Source of the DNA: Rhinopomastus cyanomelas | Lineage: Eukaryota; Chordata; Aves; Bucerotiformes; Rhinopomastidae | Reading direction: 5' to 3' | Length of the DNA: 64,000 bases | Assembly (NCBI GenBank): GCA_013400115.1 | Contig: VXBP01004148.1 | Coordinates: 62,001-126,000, forward strand | Shown: piece by piece, positions 21,286 to 33,163 of the stretch | How the letters are laid out: each line of letters starts with the position of its first letter | How positions within the stretch are numbered: the first letter of the stretch is position 1 | Position numbers and translations under genes: made by a program | Notes under the pieces: model-generated | Seen by the model: only the letters and a program-made list of their open reading frames with translations | Databases searched by the model: none | Told to the model about the DNA's origin: nothing

Positions 21286-22591
21286 ACTTACCACATTATC
21301 AAAGTATAAAACCTGCTAATTTTTCACTTATTTTCCCTCAATGAAAAGAGAATGGGAGCAAGCGGCTTAACATTGTAATGTGTGTCTGCTGCAAAGAGAA
21401 GCTGTGTAGTATTGGGTTTACAATTCTTGAATGCTGTGGGTTTCATTCTAAGAATTTAAAGAAGTTACCACAGAATGCTTGATTTGTGAGGATCACAAAG
21501 ACAGGACCTGTATCACACTGTAGGGATTAAACTGCTTCTTGGAGAGCTCTCAGGGATACTAGTAGCTTCTTTTAACCCTCCTGCACTGTGTTCTGTAAGG
21601 TATTACCACATGGAGAGATGTGTATCTATCCCTCATCCTATGTTGAAAAACAGAAAACAAATCAAAGAAGTGAAAGGACACTGTAGAGAGGCAGTGCTGG
21701 TCTCATCTCACAGGTCATTAATGACAGATCAAGAGGGAAGGGCCTCCAGCTGCTCCAGGGTAGGGTTATGCTGGACATTAGCAACATTTTTTTTCACAGC
21801 AAGAGCAGTCAGACATTGGAACAGGCTGCCCAGGGAGGCGGTTGGGTCACCATCCCTGGAGGTGTTTAAAGGTCATTTAAATGTGGTTTTGAGGGATCTG
21901 GCTTAGGGGTGAACCTGATAGAGTAAGTTGATGGCTGGACTCAATTATCCCAAGGGCCTTTTCTACCCTGAACGACTCTATGATTCTATAATGTACATGG
22001 CTCAGACTCTTTACATCTGTTGGCAGCTAAGGTACACCCAACATCCTATTTAGATCATCTCAGAAGGAAGGAGGAAAATAAGAAAAACAACATGTAAATA
22101 CATACATCGCTGTTACTTGCATTTATTTTAACTGTAGGAAGTTCACATTGGAGACCTGCACTGTTTTTTGTAAAGTAACATAGACATAAATCTAACATTC
22201 CTATTTCACAAACTCTCTAAAAGCCTCTAGGACCAAATGTAGTTCACATGCAAAAAACTCTTGGTGTTTAACGTGAAAAAACACCATTTTCTTGTAAAGC
22301 ACTACTCAGACTTTGAGTACAGGGATTGCACTTTCTCTTTGGTTGGCACTGGCAAACTGAGAATTTTCTTTTGGTCTTTGCAAAGATGAAGCAATTCCAG
22401 TAACTGATCTGCCTTTTATCTTCACAGTAATTTCTTGGCTCCCACCACATGTCAAAAGAATATCTGAAATCCCTCACTGCCCACAGATAGATTAAGGTGG
22501 ACAAACTGGTTTTACTTCACTAGTTTATGGCTTCCAATAAACCAAAGATTCGTTCTACTTAATTGTCATTTCAGCAAGAGTCAGTCTCCCC
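21286..22591. repeat. 1306-bp direct repeat, copy A
   Basis: This block recurs, base for base at a constant offset of 1307, at 22593-23898. I found three substitutions by eye (21336 C/T, 21957 C/T, 21966 C/A) and no indels, about 99.8% identity. The block is unique DNA with a CR1 3' fragment inside. A single N separates the copies. Confidence 0.97.
21678..21992 (+). mobile_element. CR1 3' fragment in copy A
   Basis: A degraded ORF2 C-terminus: the start is eroded, then FFTARAVRHWNRLPREAVGSP and LEVFKGHLNVVLRDLA with its natural stop at 21904-21906. The 3' UTR follows to GACTCTATGATTCTATAATG. The subfamily resembles the minus-strand copy at 56.3-56.6 kb. Confidence 0.88.
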
Positions 22592-22592
22592 N
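22592..22592. other. Single-N join between duplicated blocks
   Basis: One ambiguous base sits exactly between the end of copy A and the start of copy B, as expected where two overlapping contigs were abutted rather than merged. Confidence 0.95.
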
Positions 22593-23898
22593 ACTTACCA
22601 CATTATCAAAGTATAAAACCTGCTAATTTTTCACTTATTTTCTCTCAATGAAAAGAGAATGGGAGCAAGCGGCTTAACATTGTAATGTGTGTCTGCTGCA
22701 AAGAGAAGCTGTGTAGTATTGGGTTTACAATTCTTGAATGCTGTGGGTTTCATTCTAAGAATTTAAAGAAGTTACCACAGAATGCTTGATTTGTGAGGAT
22801 CACAAAGACAGGACCTGTATCACACTGTAGGGATTAAACTGCTTCTTGGAGAGCTCTCAGGGATACTAGTAGCTTCTTTTAACCCTCCTGCACTGTGTTC
22901 TGTAAGGTATTACCACATGGAGAGATGTGTATCTATCCCTCATCCTATGTTGAAAAACAGAAAACAAATCAAAGAAGTGAAAGGACACTGTAGAGAGGCA
23001 GTGCTGGTCTCATCTCACAGGTCATTAATGACAGATCAAGAGGGAAGGGCCTCCAGCTGCTCCAGGGTAGGGTTATGCTGGACATTAGCAACATTTTTTT
23101 TCACAGCAAGAGCAGTCAGACATTGGAACAGGCTGCCCAGGGAGGCGGTTGGGTCACCATCCCTGGAGGTGTTTAAAGGTCATTTAAATGTGGTTTTGAG
23201 GGATCTGGCTTAGGGGTGAACCTGATAGAGTAAGTTGATGGCTGGACTCAATTATCCCAAGGGTCTTTTCTAACCTGAACGACTCTATGATTCTATAATG
23301 TACATGGCTCAGACTCTTTACATCTGTTGGCAGCTAAGGTACACCCAACATCCTATTTAGATCATCTCAGAAGGAAGGAGGAAAATAAGAAAAACAACAT
23401 GTAAATACATACATCGCTGTTACTTGCATTTATTTTAACTGTAGGAAGTTCACATTGGAGACCTGCACTGTTTTTTGTAAAGTAACATAGACATAAATCT
23501 AACATTCCTATTTCACAAACTCTCTAAAAGCCTCTAGGACCAAATGTAGTTCACATGCAAAAAACTCTTGGTGTTTAACGTGAAAAAACACCATTTTCTT
23601 GTAAAGCACTACTCAGACTTTGAGTACAGGGATTGCACTTTCTCTTTGGTTGGCACTGGCAAACTGAGAATTTTCTTTTGGTCTTTGCAAAGATGAAGCA
23701 ATTCCAGTAACTGATCTGCCTTTTATCTTCACAGTAATTTCTTGGCTCCCACCACATGTCAAAAGAATATCTGAAATCCCTCACTGCCCACAGATAGATT
23801 AAGGTGGACAAACTGGTTTTACTTCACTAGTTTATGGCTTCCAATAAACCAAAGATTCGTTCTACTTAATTGTCATTTCAGCAAGAGTCAGTCTCCCC
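22593..23898. repeat. 1306-bp direct repeat, copy B
   Basis: Second copy of the block, followed by non-duplicated sequence starting GCGAGACACAC at 23899. See copy A for the differences. Confidence 0.97.
22985..23299 (+). mobile_element. CR1 3' fragment in copy B
   Basis: The same insertion as at 21678-21992, carried in the duplicate; two of the three differences between the copies fall in its 3' UTR. It should not be counted as an independent insertion. Confidence 0.88.
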
Positions 23899-24604
23899 GC
23901 GAGACACACAACTTAGACTTCTGGCATAGAAATTTCCAATTATCCTGTCTGGGATTTAAATTCCAGCAACATGGATCAGAAGAAAGAAGCTAAGTCTAAC
24001 CTAGTATTTACATCTCAGCCTGCCTCTCTGGCCAGAGCATGACTCCAGTTTAACCAGCAGTTCTTACCAATTTAAAACTTCTCAGGCACAAAAATACTGG
24101 TGCTTACTTAAGTCTTGCTTTGTATTTGAGTTAAATGAATGTAATATGAAGACACCAACTGTGTTAAAAACACACACCTTACTGAATTCCGCTCCCATTC
24201 TGTGAGATGCTAGAAAGACTCCTGGAAAAACACAATTATTCCAAAGAACTAAATGAAGATTATTTTCTTCTTCCTCAGCTACCAAGTATTTCTGGCCATC
24301 CCAGCAGGAGAAAAAGAAGACAAATACAAAAGAGTAAAAGCAAAGGATTGTTTGCTTAATGAATGTAACGGGTCCTGAAATGACCAATTGAAAAAAACTA
24401 ACTCGCAGAAAATCAAGTGCTTCTGTCTAGGGCTGTTTAAATAATAGCCTTATTACTAATTAAATAACTAGTGAATTAAATAATTATAGAATTGTCTGTC
24501 TTTCGGGGTTTTTGTGAAAGTATTGAGCATTTTCTTTGCATGTATCACCCTCTTGGCCGGAGTCTGTGCTCTACCACTTCTGTCAAATACCAGGTCACCT
24601 AGAT
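23899..24604. other. Unique sequence, no feature recognised
   Basis: AT-rich; the minus-strand 101-codon frame (24082-24387) has no recognised similarity. Confidence 0.5.
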
Positions 24605-25015
24605 CATAGAATCATTAGAGATCGGAAAGGATGTCAAAAGATCATCTAGTTCAATCCCCACTAACACAGCAGGATCACCTAGACCAAGTCGTACAGGAAC
24701 ATGTCCAGGCAGGTTTTAAACGTCTTCGGAGAAGGAGACTCAACAACCCCACTGGGCAGAATATTCCAATGCTCGGTCATCCTCACTGTGAAGAAGTTCC
24801 TTCTGATATTTATATGGAACCTCCTATATTCCAGCTTGCACGCATTGCCTCTTGTCCTATCACTAGATGACATTGAGAAGAGCCTAGCTCCATCCTCCTG
24901 AAACCCACCCCTCACATATTTATAGACATTAATGAAGTCATCCCTCAGTCTCCTCTTCTCCAAGCTAAAGAGACCCAGCTCCCTCAGCCTTTCCTCATAA
25001 GGGAGGTATACGCCT
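24605..25015 (-). mobile_element. CR1 3' fragment, minus strand, intact frame
   Basis: The 3' end is at 24605 (ATCATAGAATCATTAGAGAT). A minus-strand frame runs without a break from EERLRELGLFSLEKRRLRDD (25010) through SSSDRTRGNACKLEYRRFHI and FFTVRMTEHW to DMFLYDLV and the natural ORF2 stop at 24679. It is one of the best preserved ORF2 C-termini in the window. Confidence 0.94.
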
Positions 25016-26549
25016 AAGCTTTGTCTAGAGGACTGCAAGTCTCCAGGTAGGCTGCTGAAATTATCTTAAAAGCAAACCAAAGAATGTCTTCCCACTTCCC
25101 AAAGCCCTTACCAGTTACACTGAGTACTTTGGCTCTATGGATCTACCCATTTCCTACAGTTAAATGTGAACGCTTCATTTGGAGTATTCTGAAATTCTGA
25201 TAACAGTATTAAGCAGCAACTGGATTACAAAGTAAACTTGTCTTCTGCAGGCAGCTTCTAGTTAGGGTTGGCTCCAATTGAATCAGAGTGAAAATCTATA
25301 GTGAAAGCATTTGTAGAATACCAGCTCCAGGCCTGTTACCCAGCTTTGCAAAAAGGCTCTTTTCAAAGCAAAGTAAAAAAAACCCAAAACCATCAGGATT
25401 GACATTTAATTTCAAATAGCTTTCCCGCTTTTGCTCTGGACATCGCAGAAAATTCCCATTACCAAACAGCAAGTGGTGTCACAAGGCAAGGACTGAAAAA
25501 GCTTTTAACACCAACTAAAGACAGAATTAGGGAACTCTGAGGAGTTCCAATCACTTGAAGTCCTGGCAGGGACAGACATGGATATGTCTTCTGCCACAGT
25601 TTGGCCTTGCTCACTGTGACTTTGACTCATGCTTATCTCCTGCATTCTTCTCATGCCCTGAATGCTCCAAAAGAACTTTATTGTACAGGAAAGCGGGGAT
25701 TGATCTTAAATTGTCATCTTTCTAGGGGAATTCTACTTCAAGGAAGGTACTGCTCTATTAAAGAATTCATTTTCATATTCCAGCAACTTCCCTTTCTGTA
25801 CCAAGACAAGCATAAATCCAGTAGTAAAACATCACACTCATTTTGGAGGAGATGAAAAATAATGCTGCAGCAGGATGACTTCCTACAGGAGGTCATGAAA
25901 GCTTGCATTTTCAACAAATTCATTCTTGTCCCACTGTAAATTCCTGGCAAGGATCAAATGAGAGATTGTTAATAGCTTGCTGCACAAACTCACAGATCAG
26001 GAAAAAAGTCAACTTTCATAACCTACTTTTCCCTCATTAGCAGTAAAACTGTGAAAGGAGGAAGGAAGCCTCCTCCTTGCTGTCCCTTGAGCAAAGGGCA
26101 GATGAGTTGTGGTTAACCACAACATTCAGCGCAATATGAAGCTCCTTTTTAATAAATGATACTCAATAATACCATGGGAAGATTTTAGCAAAGAAAATTG
26201 TAACTAGAGAGCGAGACCAGCACAAGTCAACAAAAGCCATGACAGTAATTTGCTACTAGTCTCACTCAGCCAGTCTCCAGTTAGCAGCTGTGTTCCAGTC
26301 AGACCGCAGGAAACTTTCCCTTCATTAACCCAATTATGAACAAATTAGTGTTTAGTAAAGGTGCTCACGTCCTTACTAGAGCACAGCTCTTGCTGTCTGC
26401 AACATAAGACACAACACAAAGGGGAAGAAGAGTTTTCTAATACAACGAGAAAAAACATCCAATATTTTGAACACAGTAAATGTAATGGCACTGTAATTTC
26501 TCTCTGCGCACAACCCTTGGCCTTCCAGAGAACAGGGTACCAACAAGGA
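25016..26549. other. 1.5 kb unique sequence
   Basis: No repeat or exon recognised. Frames are at most 84 codons. Confidence 0.5.
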
Positions 26550-26589
26550 ATCACAGAATCACTGAGGCTGGAAAAGCCCTCTGAGCCCA

Positions 26590-26865
26590 AGTCCAGTCTA
26601 GAACCTAACATTTCCACATTGGCCAGACCAGGTCACTAAGGGCCACAGACAGGCTGTCCTTCAACACCTCCATGGACGGGGACTCCACTACTGACCATGG
26701 CAGTCCAGTCCAGCGGCTGATCACCCTTTCTGTGAGGAAGGGCTTCCTAACACCCAACCTAACCCTCTTCTGGCAGCTTCAGACCCTGCTCTCTCGTCCT
26801 GGCAGTAGTTGCCTGGGAGAAGAGTCCAACCCCCACCTGACTACAACCTCCCTTCAGGGAGTGGT
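26590..26865. repeat. 276-bp direct repeat, copy 1
   Basis: Repeated at 26867-27140. The only difference seen is CACCTCCATGGAC here against CACCGCTGGAC in copy 2, a net 2-bp change. All of it lies within the CR1. Confidence 0.95.
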
Positions 26866-26866
26866 N
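26866..26866. other. Single-N join between repeat copies
   Basis: One N exactly between two near-identical CR1 copies, the same pattern as at 22592. Confidence 0.95.
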
Positions 26867-27140
26867 AGTCCAGTCTAGAACCTAACATTTCCACATTGGC
26901 CAGACCAGGTCACTAAGGGCCACAGACAGGCTGTCCTTCAACACCGCTGGACGGGGACTCCACTACTGACCATGGCAGTCCAGTCCAGCGGCTGATCACC
27001 CTTTCTGTGAGGAAGGGCTTCCTAACACCCAACCTAACCCTCTTCTGGCAGCTTCAGACCCTGCTCTCTCGTCCTGGCAGTAGTTGCCTGGGAGAAGAGT
27101 CCAACCCCCACCTGACTACAACCTCCCTTCAGGGAGTGGT
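26867..27140. repeat. 274-bp direct repeat, copy 2
   Basis: Second copy; both copies end GGGAGTGGT and after this one the sequence goes on into unique DNA (AGAGACTGTGG). Confidence 0.95.
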
Positions 27141-27145
27141 AGAGA

Positions 27146-28829
27146 CTGTGGCATTAGCCAAGCAGTCTTAAGTCTGCTTCATAACACATCATCTGAGATG
27201 TTGCCCTGATACACATCTATTTTATGGATAAACACCTCGTTTTTCACAGAAAACTCCTTCAACTTGGTTTTATATGGATTACGTGTCATCACCACTAAGA
27301 TTACCTGCGTAGCTTCCTTTTTTTAAATAGCCATCCTCTATTTTGAGTATCTTGGGAAACCAAGACAGAAGTACCTGCCACATCTGTGCACTAGATTTAG
27401 TACTTTCCAAAAAGGAGATGCACCCTTAAGTCCTTCTTCATCTTAAGTCCTTAAATATCTTCAGAATTTGGAAGTGAGTGCACTGTAAGATTTTCCTCCC
27501 TGTAGGTTAAGGCAGGATTTAATTCTTCAGGTGTAAGTATGGTGTTAAGCATGGACAGTCACCACTGACTATTCATCCATCCTCTACAGAGAGTGAGTTA
27601 CTGCAGCTTACTGGTGCAAGAGAAAACTGCATCAAGGTAAAACAAAACAATTCCTTTTGCTCTGTGCTGTATTTTGCTACAGAACCTACAGAAAAGGCCT
27701 CTGTAAGCACCTTAAAATTCTTTCCACCATTTACTAGGGCATTGATAGCAGAACACAGAGCTGCTCTCAATGTCAGATATTTATGCAGTATTAACATACA
27801 GGAAATACCTTCTAAATCTGCAGTGAAATCGCTTTCATTCTGTCAAGAAGAGCTCAAGTGGGAACAAATACATGAGATCTGACCTTTGTATCAAAAAAGC
27901 TCTCTTGGTTACCACTACCAAGCAAAACAGACTCTGTTTGAAGAGCTTTCAGCTCTCTGTATTTCTAAGCTGGTGTGATGAATATTCCTATGTTGTTTCC
28001 CCCCACATCGGAGGCCCCTTTTTCAAAAAACAATTTAAAAAAAAAAAGGAAAAAAGAATTTTTAAAAAAAGAGAGAGAGATAAACTGAAATGCACTACAG
28101 ACCTATTATTATCCACAGTTAGAAGACATATTAACTTGGAGCCAGCCACCCTGATTTTCAGAAGCACTATTTTTTCAATTCAACTATTCAAAGATCTGAG
28201 AGACCAATTAAAAAACAAATGTTACTCATATTGGAACCCATCTAGTTACCTCCAACTGGCAGCAGTCATGCCCCAGCTATGATTTTCACATACTAATTAT
28301 CAAAATAAGTGAATGCTATATCTAATTTAAATGAAATCCTTTCAAGTCTCTAGTTATACGGTTACTTTAACTCTTTTAATATCATAAATACAGACAATAA
28401 CAGAAACGGTGCCAAATAAAGATTTATGTTTGAGTTCTTTCAGAACGTTGACTCACCTCTGTCAGCTGGGTAGATGTCAACACCCATTCTAGGCTCCTCT
28501 AGATTATCCTCTAATCGCAGATTTTCTAGGGACTACTGAGTCTCATGTCAAATAAAAATGAAATTTCAAATAAAAATGAACGACCATTGTCAAAATTGAG
28601 CTTTTAAATTACTGACTACAGCTTTTCAGCAGATGGCAATGACTTGAAGAGCTGACTCACAGAAAACAGTAGTGAAGAAGTGCTATGAGTGCTGTTCCTT
28701 CACATGCTGTCAGGTAGGACACATCAAAGGAAGGAAACCTTGTCTGTTAGGAGCAATAACACTAAATCTGGCTGAAGCACAGGACTGGTAGGTAGTCCAG
28801 TATATTGCTGTGGTTTCGATCTTGTGGCC
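27146..28829. other. 1.7 kb unique sequence with A-rich tract
   Basis: AT-rich. A low-complexity A/GA tract lies at 28028-28081. The 136-codon frame (27872-28282) is driven by this Lys/Phe-rich tract and is not a supported gene. Confidence 0.5.
28028..28081. repeat. A-rich / GA low-complexity tract
   Basis: Runs of A broken by GG, G and T, ending in GAGAGAGAGA. Confidence 0.7.
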
Positions 28830-29630
28830 TAATGAGGTTCAGCAGGAGCACGTGTAGGGTCCTGGTCCTGGGGAGGAACAATCCCAACACCAGTGTAGGT
28901 TACAGGTAGAGCTGTTGGAAAGAAGCTTTGAAGAAAAAGACCTTAGAGTCCTGGTGGACAGTGAGCTGCCCACGAGTCCACAGTGTGCCCTTGTCGCCAA
29001 GAAAGCCAGTAGGATTCTGGGGCGTGGTAAGAATTCTGTGGTGTGGTAAGAATTCTGTGGCCAGTAGATATAGAAAGGTCATCCCCCACATCTGCTCTGC
29101 CCTGCTGAGGCGACATCTGGAGTTCTGCATCCAGTTCTGGGCTCCCCAATTCACAAGAGACAGGAAACTACTGGAGATTGACCAGTGGAGGGCAATGAAG
29201 ATGACTGGGCTTGTGGAGCGCCAACCTTATGAGAAAGGTTCAGAGAGAGCTGAGACTGTTTAGCCTTGAGAAGAGAACACTGAGAGAAGCCCTGACCCAC
29301 CTCTATAAATATCTGTAGAGTGGCTGTACGGAGAAGGGTGCCAGCCTATTTCCAGTTGTGCCCACTGACAGGACAAGGAGCACTGGGCACAAGCTGGGGC
29401 ACAAGAGGTTTCATTCAGAAATAAAGACTAACTTGTTTCCAGAGAAAGTCCCCAAGGTCTGGCACAGGCTGCCCAGAGCGGTTATGGAGTCTGCTGCTCT
29501 GGAGATGCTCAATGAGGCCCTGATGCAGCCCTGTGCACTGTGCTCTGGGAAGCCCTGCTTTGGTGGGGGTTTGGACTGGATGGTCTCTTGAAGTCCCTTC
29601 CAACTTTGATGATTCTGTCATACTCTGAGT
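28830..29630 (+). mobile_element. CR1 from post-RT segment to 3' end
   Basis: It starts at the CR.VLVLGRNNPNTS-like phrase (GGTCCTGGTCCTGGGGAGG at about 28858), then EEKDLRVLVDSELP, CALVAKKASRILG, then HICSALLRRHLEFCIQFWAP in one frame at 29080-29146 and a degraded KVWHRLPRAVMESAALEMLN block. It ends GATGATTCTGTCATACTCTG. A 19-bp tandem duplication lies at 29022-29059. Confidence 0.92.
29022..29059. repeat. 19-bp tandem duplication inside CR1
   Basis: GCGTGGTAAGAATTCTGTG is followed at once by GTGTGGTAAGAATTCTGTG, differing at one base. It lies in the SVAS region of ORF2 and breaks the frame. Confidence 0.9.
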
Positions 29631-30539
29631 AAGGTAAGGAGATCTCTGTACTTCCAATGTTTAAAGCATCATAAAAGCACATGCTTTGTGGGGAGGAGGC
29701 TAAGAAAGCACTAGGATCCTAAGGTTTCTCAAATAGCTGTGGATGCCTGATATTTGTGCTTTAGATTCTTATCTATGTACAGAACACATGAACATCACCA
29801 CCTCAAATCACAGAAATGACAAGATGGTAAATTTCTTACTTTCTTGAAGCACTATGATATTCACAAGTTCTCAGAAGAAATTCCATAAAGAACATAATTC
29901 TCTATTGAGGTCGATGTGCAAACGCTGTAGTAAGAAGATACAAGGCCTGACAGTGTCTTCTGTTGCTTCCTATTCAGTACTATGAATGTGAGTACAACTC
30001 TGTGAGAACATCCCTGTAAGTGCTGCAATTACAGATACAGACCTTATCTCTTACGTGTGTGAGAAAAGACTGTTTATCACAAGTACTAGTGCCCAAGGTG
30101 CACGCATATCCAGGTAGTAGAGATACAGTTATTTTGTATGTCTTTCCAAGAAAAGCCTTATCTATAATCCCGCAGGCTCGGAAATCTCCAGCATGAGACT
30201 CCACTGCCTTGCCTTGTTATGCAGATTCATCCACTCACGCTACAGGTTAAAGACAGATTCCTTCTGGAAATAGTTTTACCTAAATTATTAGTCTGGGAGA
30301 ATAACAGAAGTGGTATTTTTGATGTAACCACAAGAGAAACATTAGCTAAAGGGGGATTTCTTTATTTTCCCCAAGGATGTAACTTAGTCCGACAGTTTAA
30401 GTGTTCATTTCTAAAAACTCCCTCTCATTTATCATAAAATAGTAAACCTTCTACTTAATACTACATGTAAACTCATTCCCAAAGTTAGGGTTTTGTTTAA
30501 AAAAAAAAAAGTGGCAATAGTTGTATTGACTAAATCTGC
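29631..30539. other. Unique sequence with A12 run
   Basis: No repeat except a run of 12 A at 30499-30510. Frames under 75 codons. Confidence 0.5.
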
Positions 30540-31360
30540 CCTCTGGTGACTGACTCTGTGAGAACACACAGGATGTGCATGGTGTGCAGTACCTGCTGCA
30601 GTGCAAGTACATCCAAATTATGGAAAAGAGTGAAACTGAACTGGTTCAGAACCATCCCCACTATCAATCCAGACTGGGGGAGGAGGGGAGAGAGAGCAGC
30701 CCTGAGGAAAAGGACTTGGATGAAAAGCTGGACAGGAGCAGACAGTGTGCACTTGCAGCCCAGAAGGTCAACAGCATCTTGGGCTGCATCAAAAAAAGTG
30801 TAGCCAGCAAATCGAGACAGAGGATTCTGCCTTTCTGCTCTGCCCTGGTGACACCTCACCTGCAGTCCTGTGTCCAGCTCTGGAGCCGTCAGCACAGGAA
30901 GGTCAGAGACCTAATGGAGCAGGTCCAGAGGAGGCAGCAAAAATACTCAAAGGGCTGGAGCCCCCTTGCTATGAGGACAGGCTAAGGGAGCTGGGGTTCA
31001 GCCTGGAGAAGGCTCTGGGGGGACCTGACAGCGACCTTCCAGTCCCTGAAAGGTGGCTACGAGAAGGCTGCAGAGGAACTGTTTATGAAAGCCTGGAGTG
31101 ACAGGACGAGGGGTAATGGTTTCGCATTAGAGAAGAGCAGATTTGAAATGAGCTGTTAGGAATAAGTTCTTTAACCTCTGAACACCTGAACAGGTTGCCC
31201 AGGGAGGGAGTTGAGGGCCCATCACTGGAGATCTTCTGGGCTGGACAAGGCTCTGGGCAACCTGATGTAGTTGAGGCTGTCCCTGCTCATTGGAAGGCAG
31301 TTGGGTTGGATGACCTGTGGAGGGCCCTTCCAAAACAGAACATTCTGTGATTCTGTGAAA
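30540..31360 (+). mobile_element. CR1 from post-RT segment to 3' end
   Basis: It is clear from about 30655 (YQSRLGEEG, then EEKDLDEKLDRSRQCALAAQ, ILGCIKKSVASKSRQRILPF and SALVTPHLQSCVQLWS). The C-terminal block is split between frames, and the end is ATTCTGTGATTCTGTGA. 30540-30655 (a region like HPQDVHGVQYLLQCKYIQIM) is less certain. The 3' UTR phrase GTCCCTGCTCATTGGAAGGC places it with the copies at 47.4 and 35.8 kb. Confidence 0.92.
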
Positions 31361-32744
31361 CAAAGAAAGCATCAAACAGTTGAAAAACAGAGCAGCAACT
31401 GCAGAACAGGGACACATAGAAGGAAAGATAACTGAAAATTCAGACTTTTGCCTAAGACCTATTGTGGGTTAATATAAAATAAAGCAGAAAAAGGGCCTTT
31501 ACAGCATCCATTCCTCAAGGGCATAAAAGGAAAGTCCCAAATCAGCATGTTATCTTAGTAAGGGCTCCACAACTAGAAATCCCCGTTCTCCATGTGACAC
31601 AGAACTGATGTTGGCCAGACTACCTGGACATGAAGATTATATAGGTGTAAAAGCATAAATAAACAAAATCAACTTAATTAGAGATTTTGTGAAATAAAAT
31701 TGCCTTCCTTCCTCAGTAAGACCTGACATTAATTTGTTATGCTAATTTCCTGCACTATCATTATGCAAGAGCAGGAGGCAAATCTACACTACATACAGGC
31801 AAAGGAACAAACTTCTCTTCCTGGGATGCAACAATTTACCCAGCCTGGAGGCCTTGACTTTGAAGACAGCCAATTTCCATTTCAATCCAATAAATGCCAC
31901 TGGCATGCTTACTTCAGGCTGATCTGGAAGAGGAAAATACAGACACTGTTCCACAAAACCACCTTTTGTTTCCCAAGATAGGGCTCTAGATTGATGTCAG
32001 CTTCTCAGATGACCACTGCTACTGTACTGAACTCCATATACATTTTATCTTCAAAAACATTCCAGTCAAATAAGGAAATACTATAATCTCTCAGCAAGTG
32101 ATGAAGAACAAAAGTGGAAGACAAATGAAGCAACCTATCACAAAGAAAAGCTCATTGACTGTGAAAAGGAAACTGGGTCTCTTGTCAGGTGTTTAAATGC
32201 CAAATCAGATTCCTTCTATACAAAATGGACAGACATTTGAAAAGTCACTTATATGCTGTTCTATAATCTAGATCACTTTTGACCTGTATACCTACCTACT
32301 GAAACCTTAAAAAAACAGCTATACATCTCCATCACCTATCTGCTGCGCTACAAGATTTTTTACAAAAAGGGTTTTCTTGGACTTGCCTTGCAAGAGTATA
32401 CAAGGACTGGTCAAATATTGAAGTCAATTACCATGACTGTTCACCTAAACTCTTGCTGAAAGTTACTGGTGAACAGTAACTTCCTCCCTTTGAAGAAGCA
32501 TGACGATGTAGAACATGTAAGTTAAGAGTGAAGAGAGAGGAAAGCAAATGTTGGGGTTGGAATACAAGAAAGTATTGCAGAGAATTACCTTCAGAGATTG
32601 TTGTTGTGCTTTGCTTGGATTCACTAGTAAGTTTAGTTGGCTTGAAGACCAGTGGAATGCTAGATAGTTTCTGCAGAGATACCTTTCCTCAGTTACCTTG
32701 AAATAGCATGATAACCATGGTCACTCAGTACATAACCTTAGCAC
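31361..32744. other. 1.4 kb unique sequence
   Basis: No repeat or exon recognised. Largest frame 80 codons (31739-31981). Confidence 0.5.
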
Positions 32745-33163
32745 TTAGTCCCCTATGAGGGCAGACAGAGCAAGTTGGGCTTGTTCAGCCCGGAGAAGAG
32801 GAGGCTCCCAAGTGACCTTCTAGTAGCTTTCTGATCTCTGAAGGAGGCTACAAGAAAGCTGGGGTAGGGCTTTTTACATAGGCAGTACTGAGAGGACAAG
32901 GGGAAAGGGTTACATACTTGAAGAGGATAGACTGAGGTTGGACATGAGGAACAAATTCTTTGCTGTGAGGGTGGTGAGATGCTGGCACAGGTTGTCCAAG
33001 AAAGTTGTAGCTGCCCCATCCCTAGAAGCACTGAAGGCCAGACTGGATGGGGCCCTGAGTAACCTGATCTAGTGAAGGTGTCCCTGCCTCTGCAGGGGGT
33101 TAGAACTAGACAATCTTAAAGGTCCTTTCCAACCCTGGTCACTGTATTCTATGATCTATTACA
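32745..33163 (+). mobile_element. CR1 3' fragment
   Basis: It enters at the YEGR.SKLGLFSPEKRRLPSD block (32753-32820) and continues through the ORF2 C-terminus (LDMRNKFFAVRVVRCWHRLS) to a 3' UTR with GTGTCCCTGCCTCTGCAGGG and a worn tail, TGTATTCTATGATC. Ordinary frameshifts are present. Confidence 0.9.

Larger units (their letters stand above)
26550..27145 (-). mobile_element. CR1 3' fragment, minus strand, duplicated around an N
   Basis: It starts AATCACAGAATCACTGAGGC and reads as minus-strand 3' UTR and ORF2 C-terminus of the type at 1.75 and 13.3 kb, to the TACAACCTCCCTTCAGGGAG phrase. From 26590 the sequence is present twice because of the repeat around the N at 26866; the real insertion is probably only about 320 bp. 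Confidence 0.9.

Noticed and set aside
27872..28282. 136-codon plus-strand frame
   Set aside because: It runs through an A-rich low-complexity tract, has no recognisable domain, and lies in AT-rich unique DNA; probably chance.
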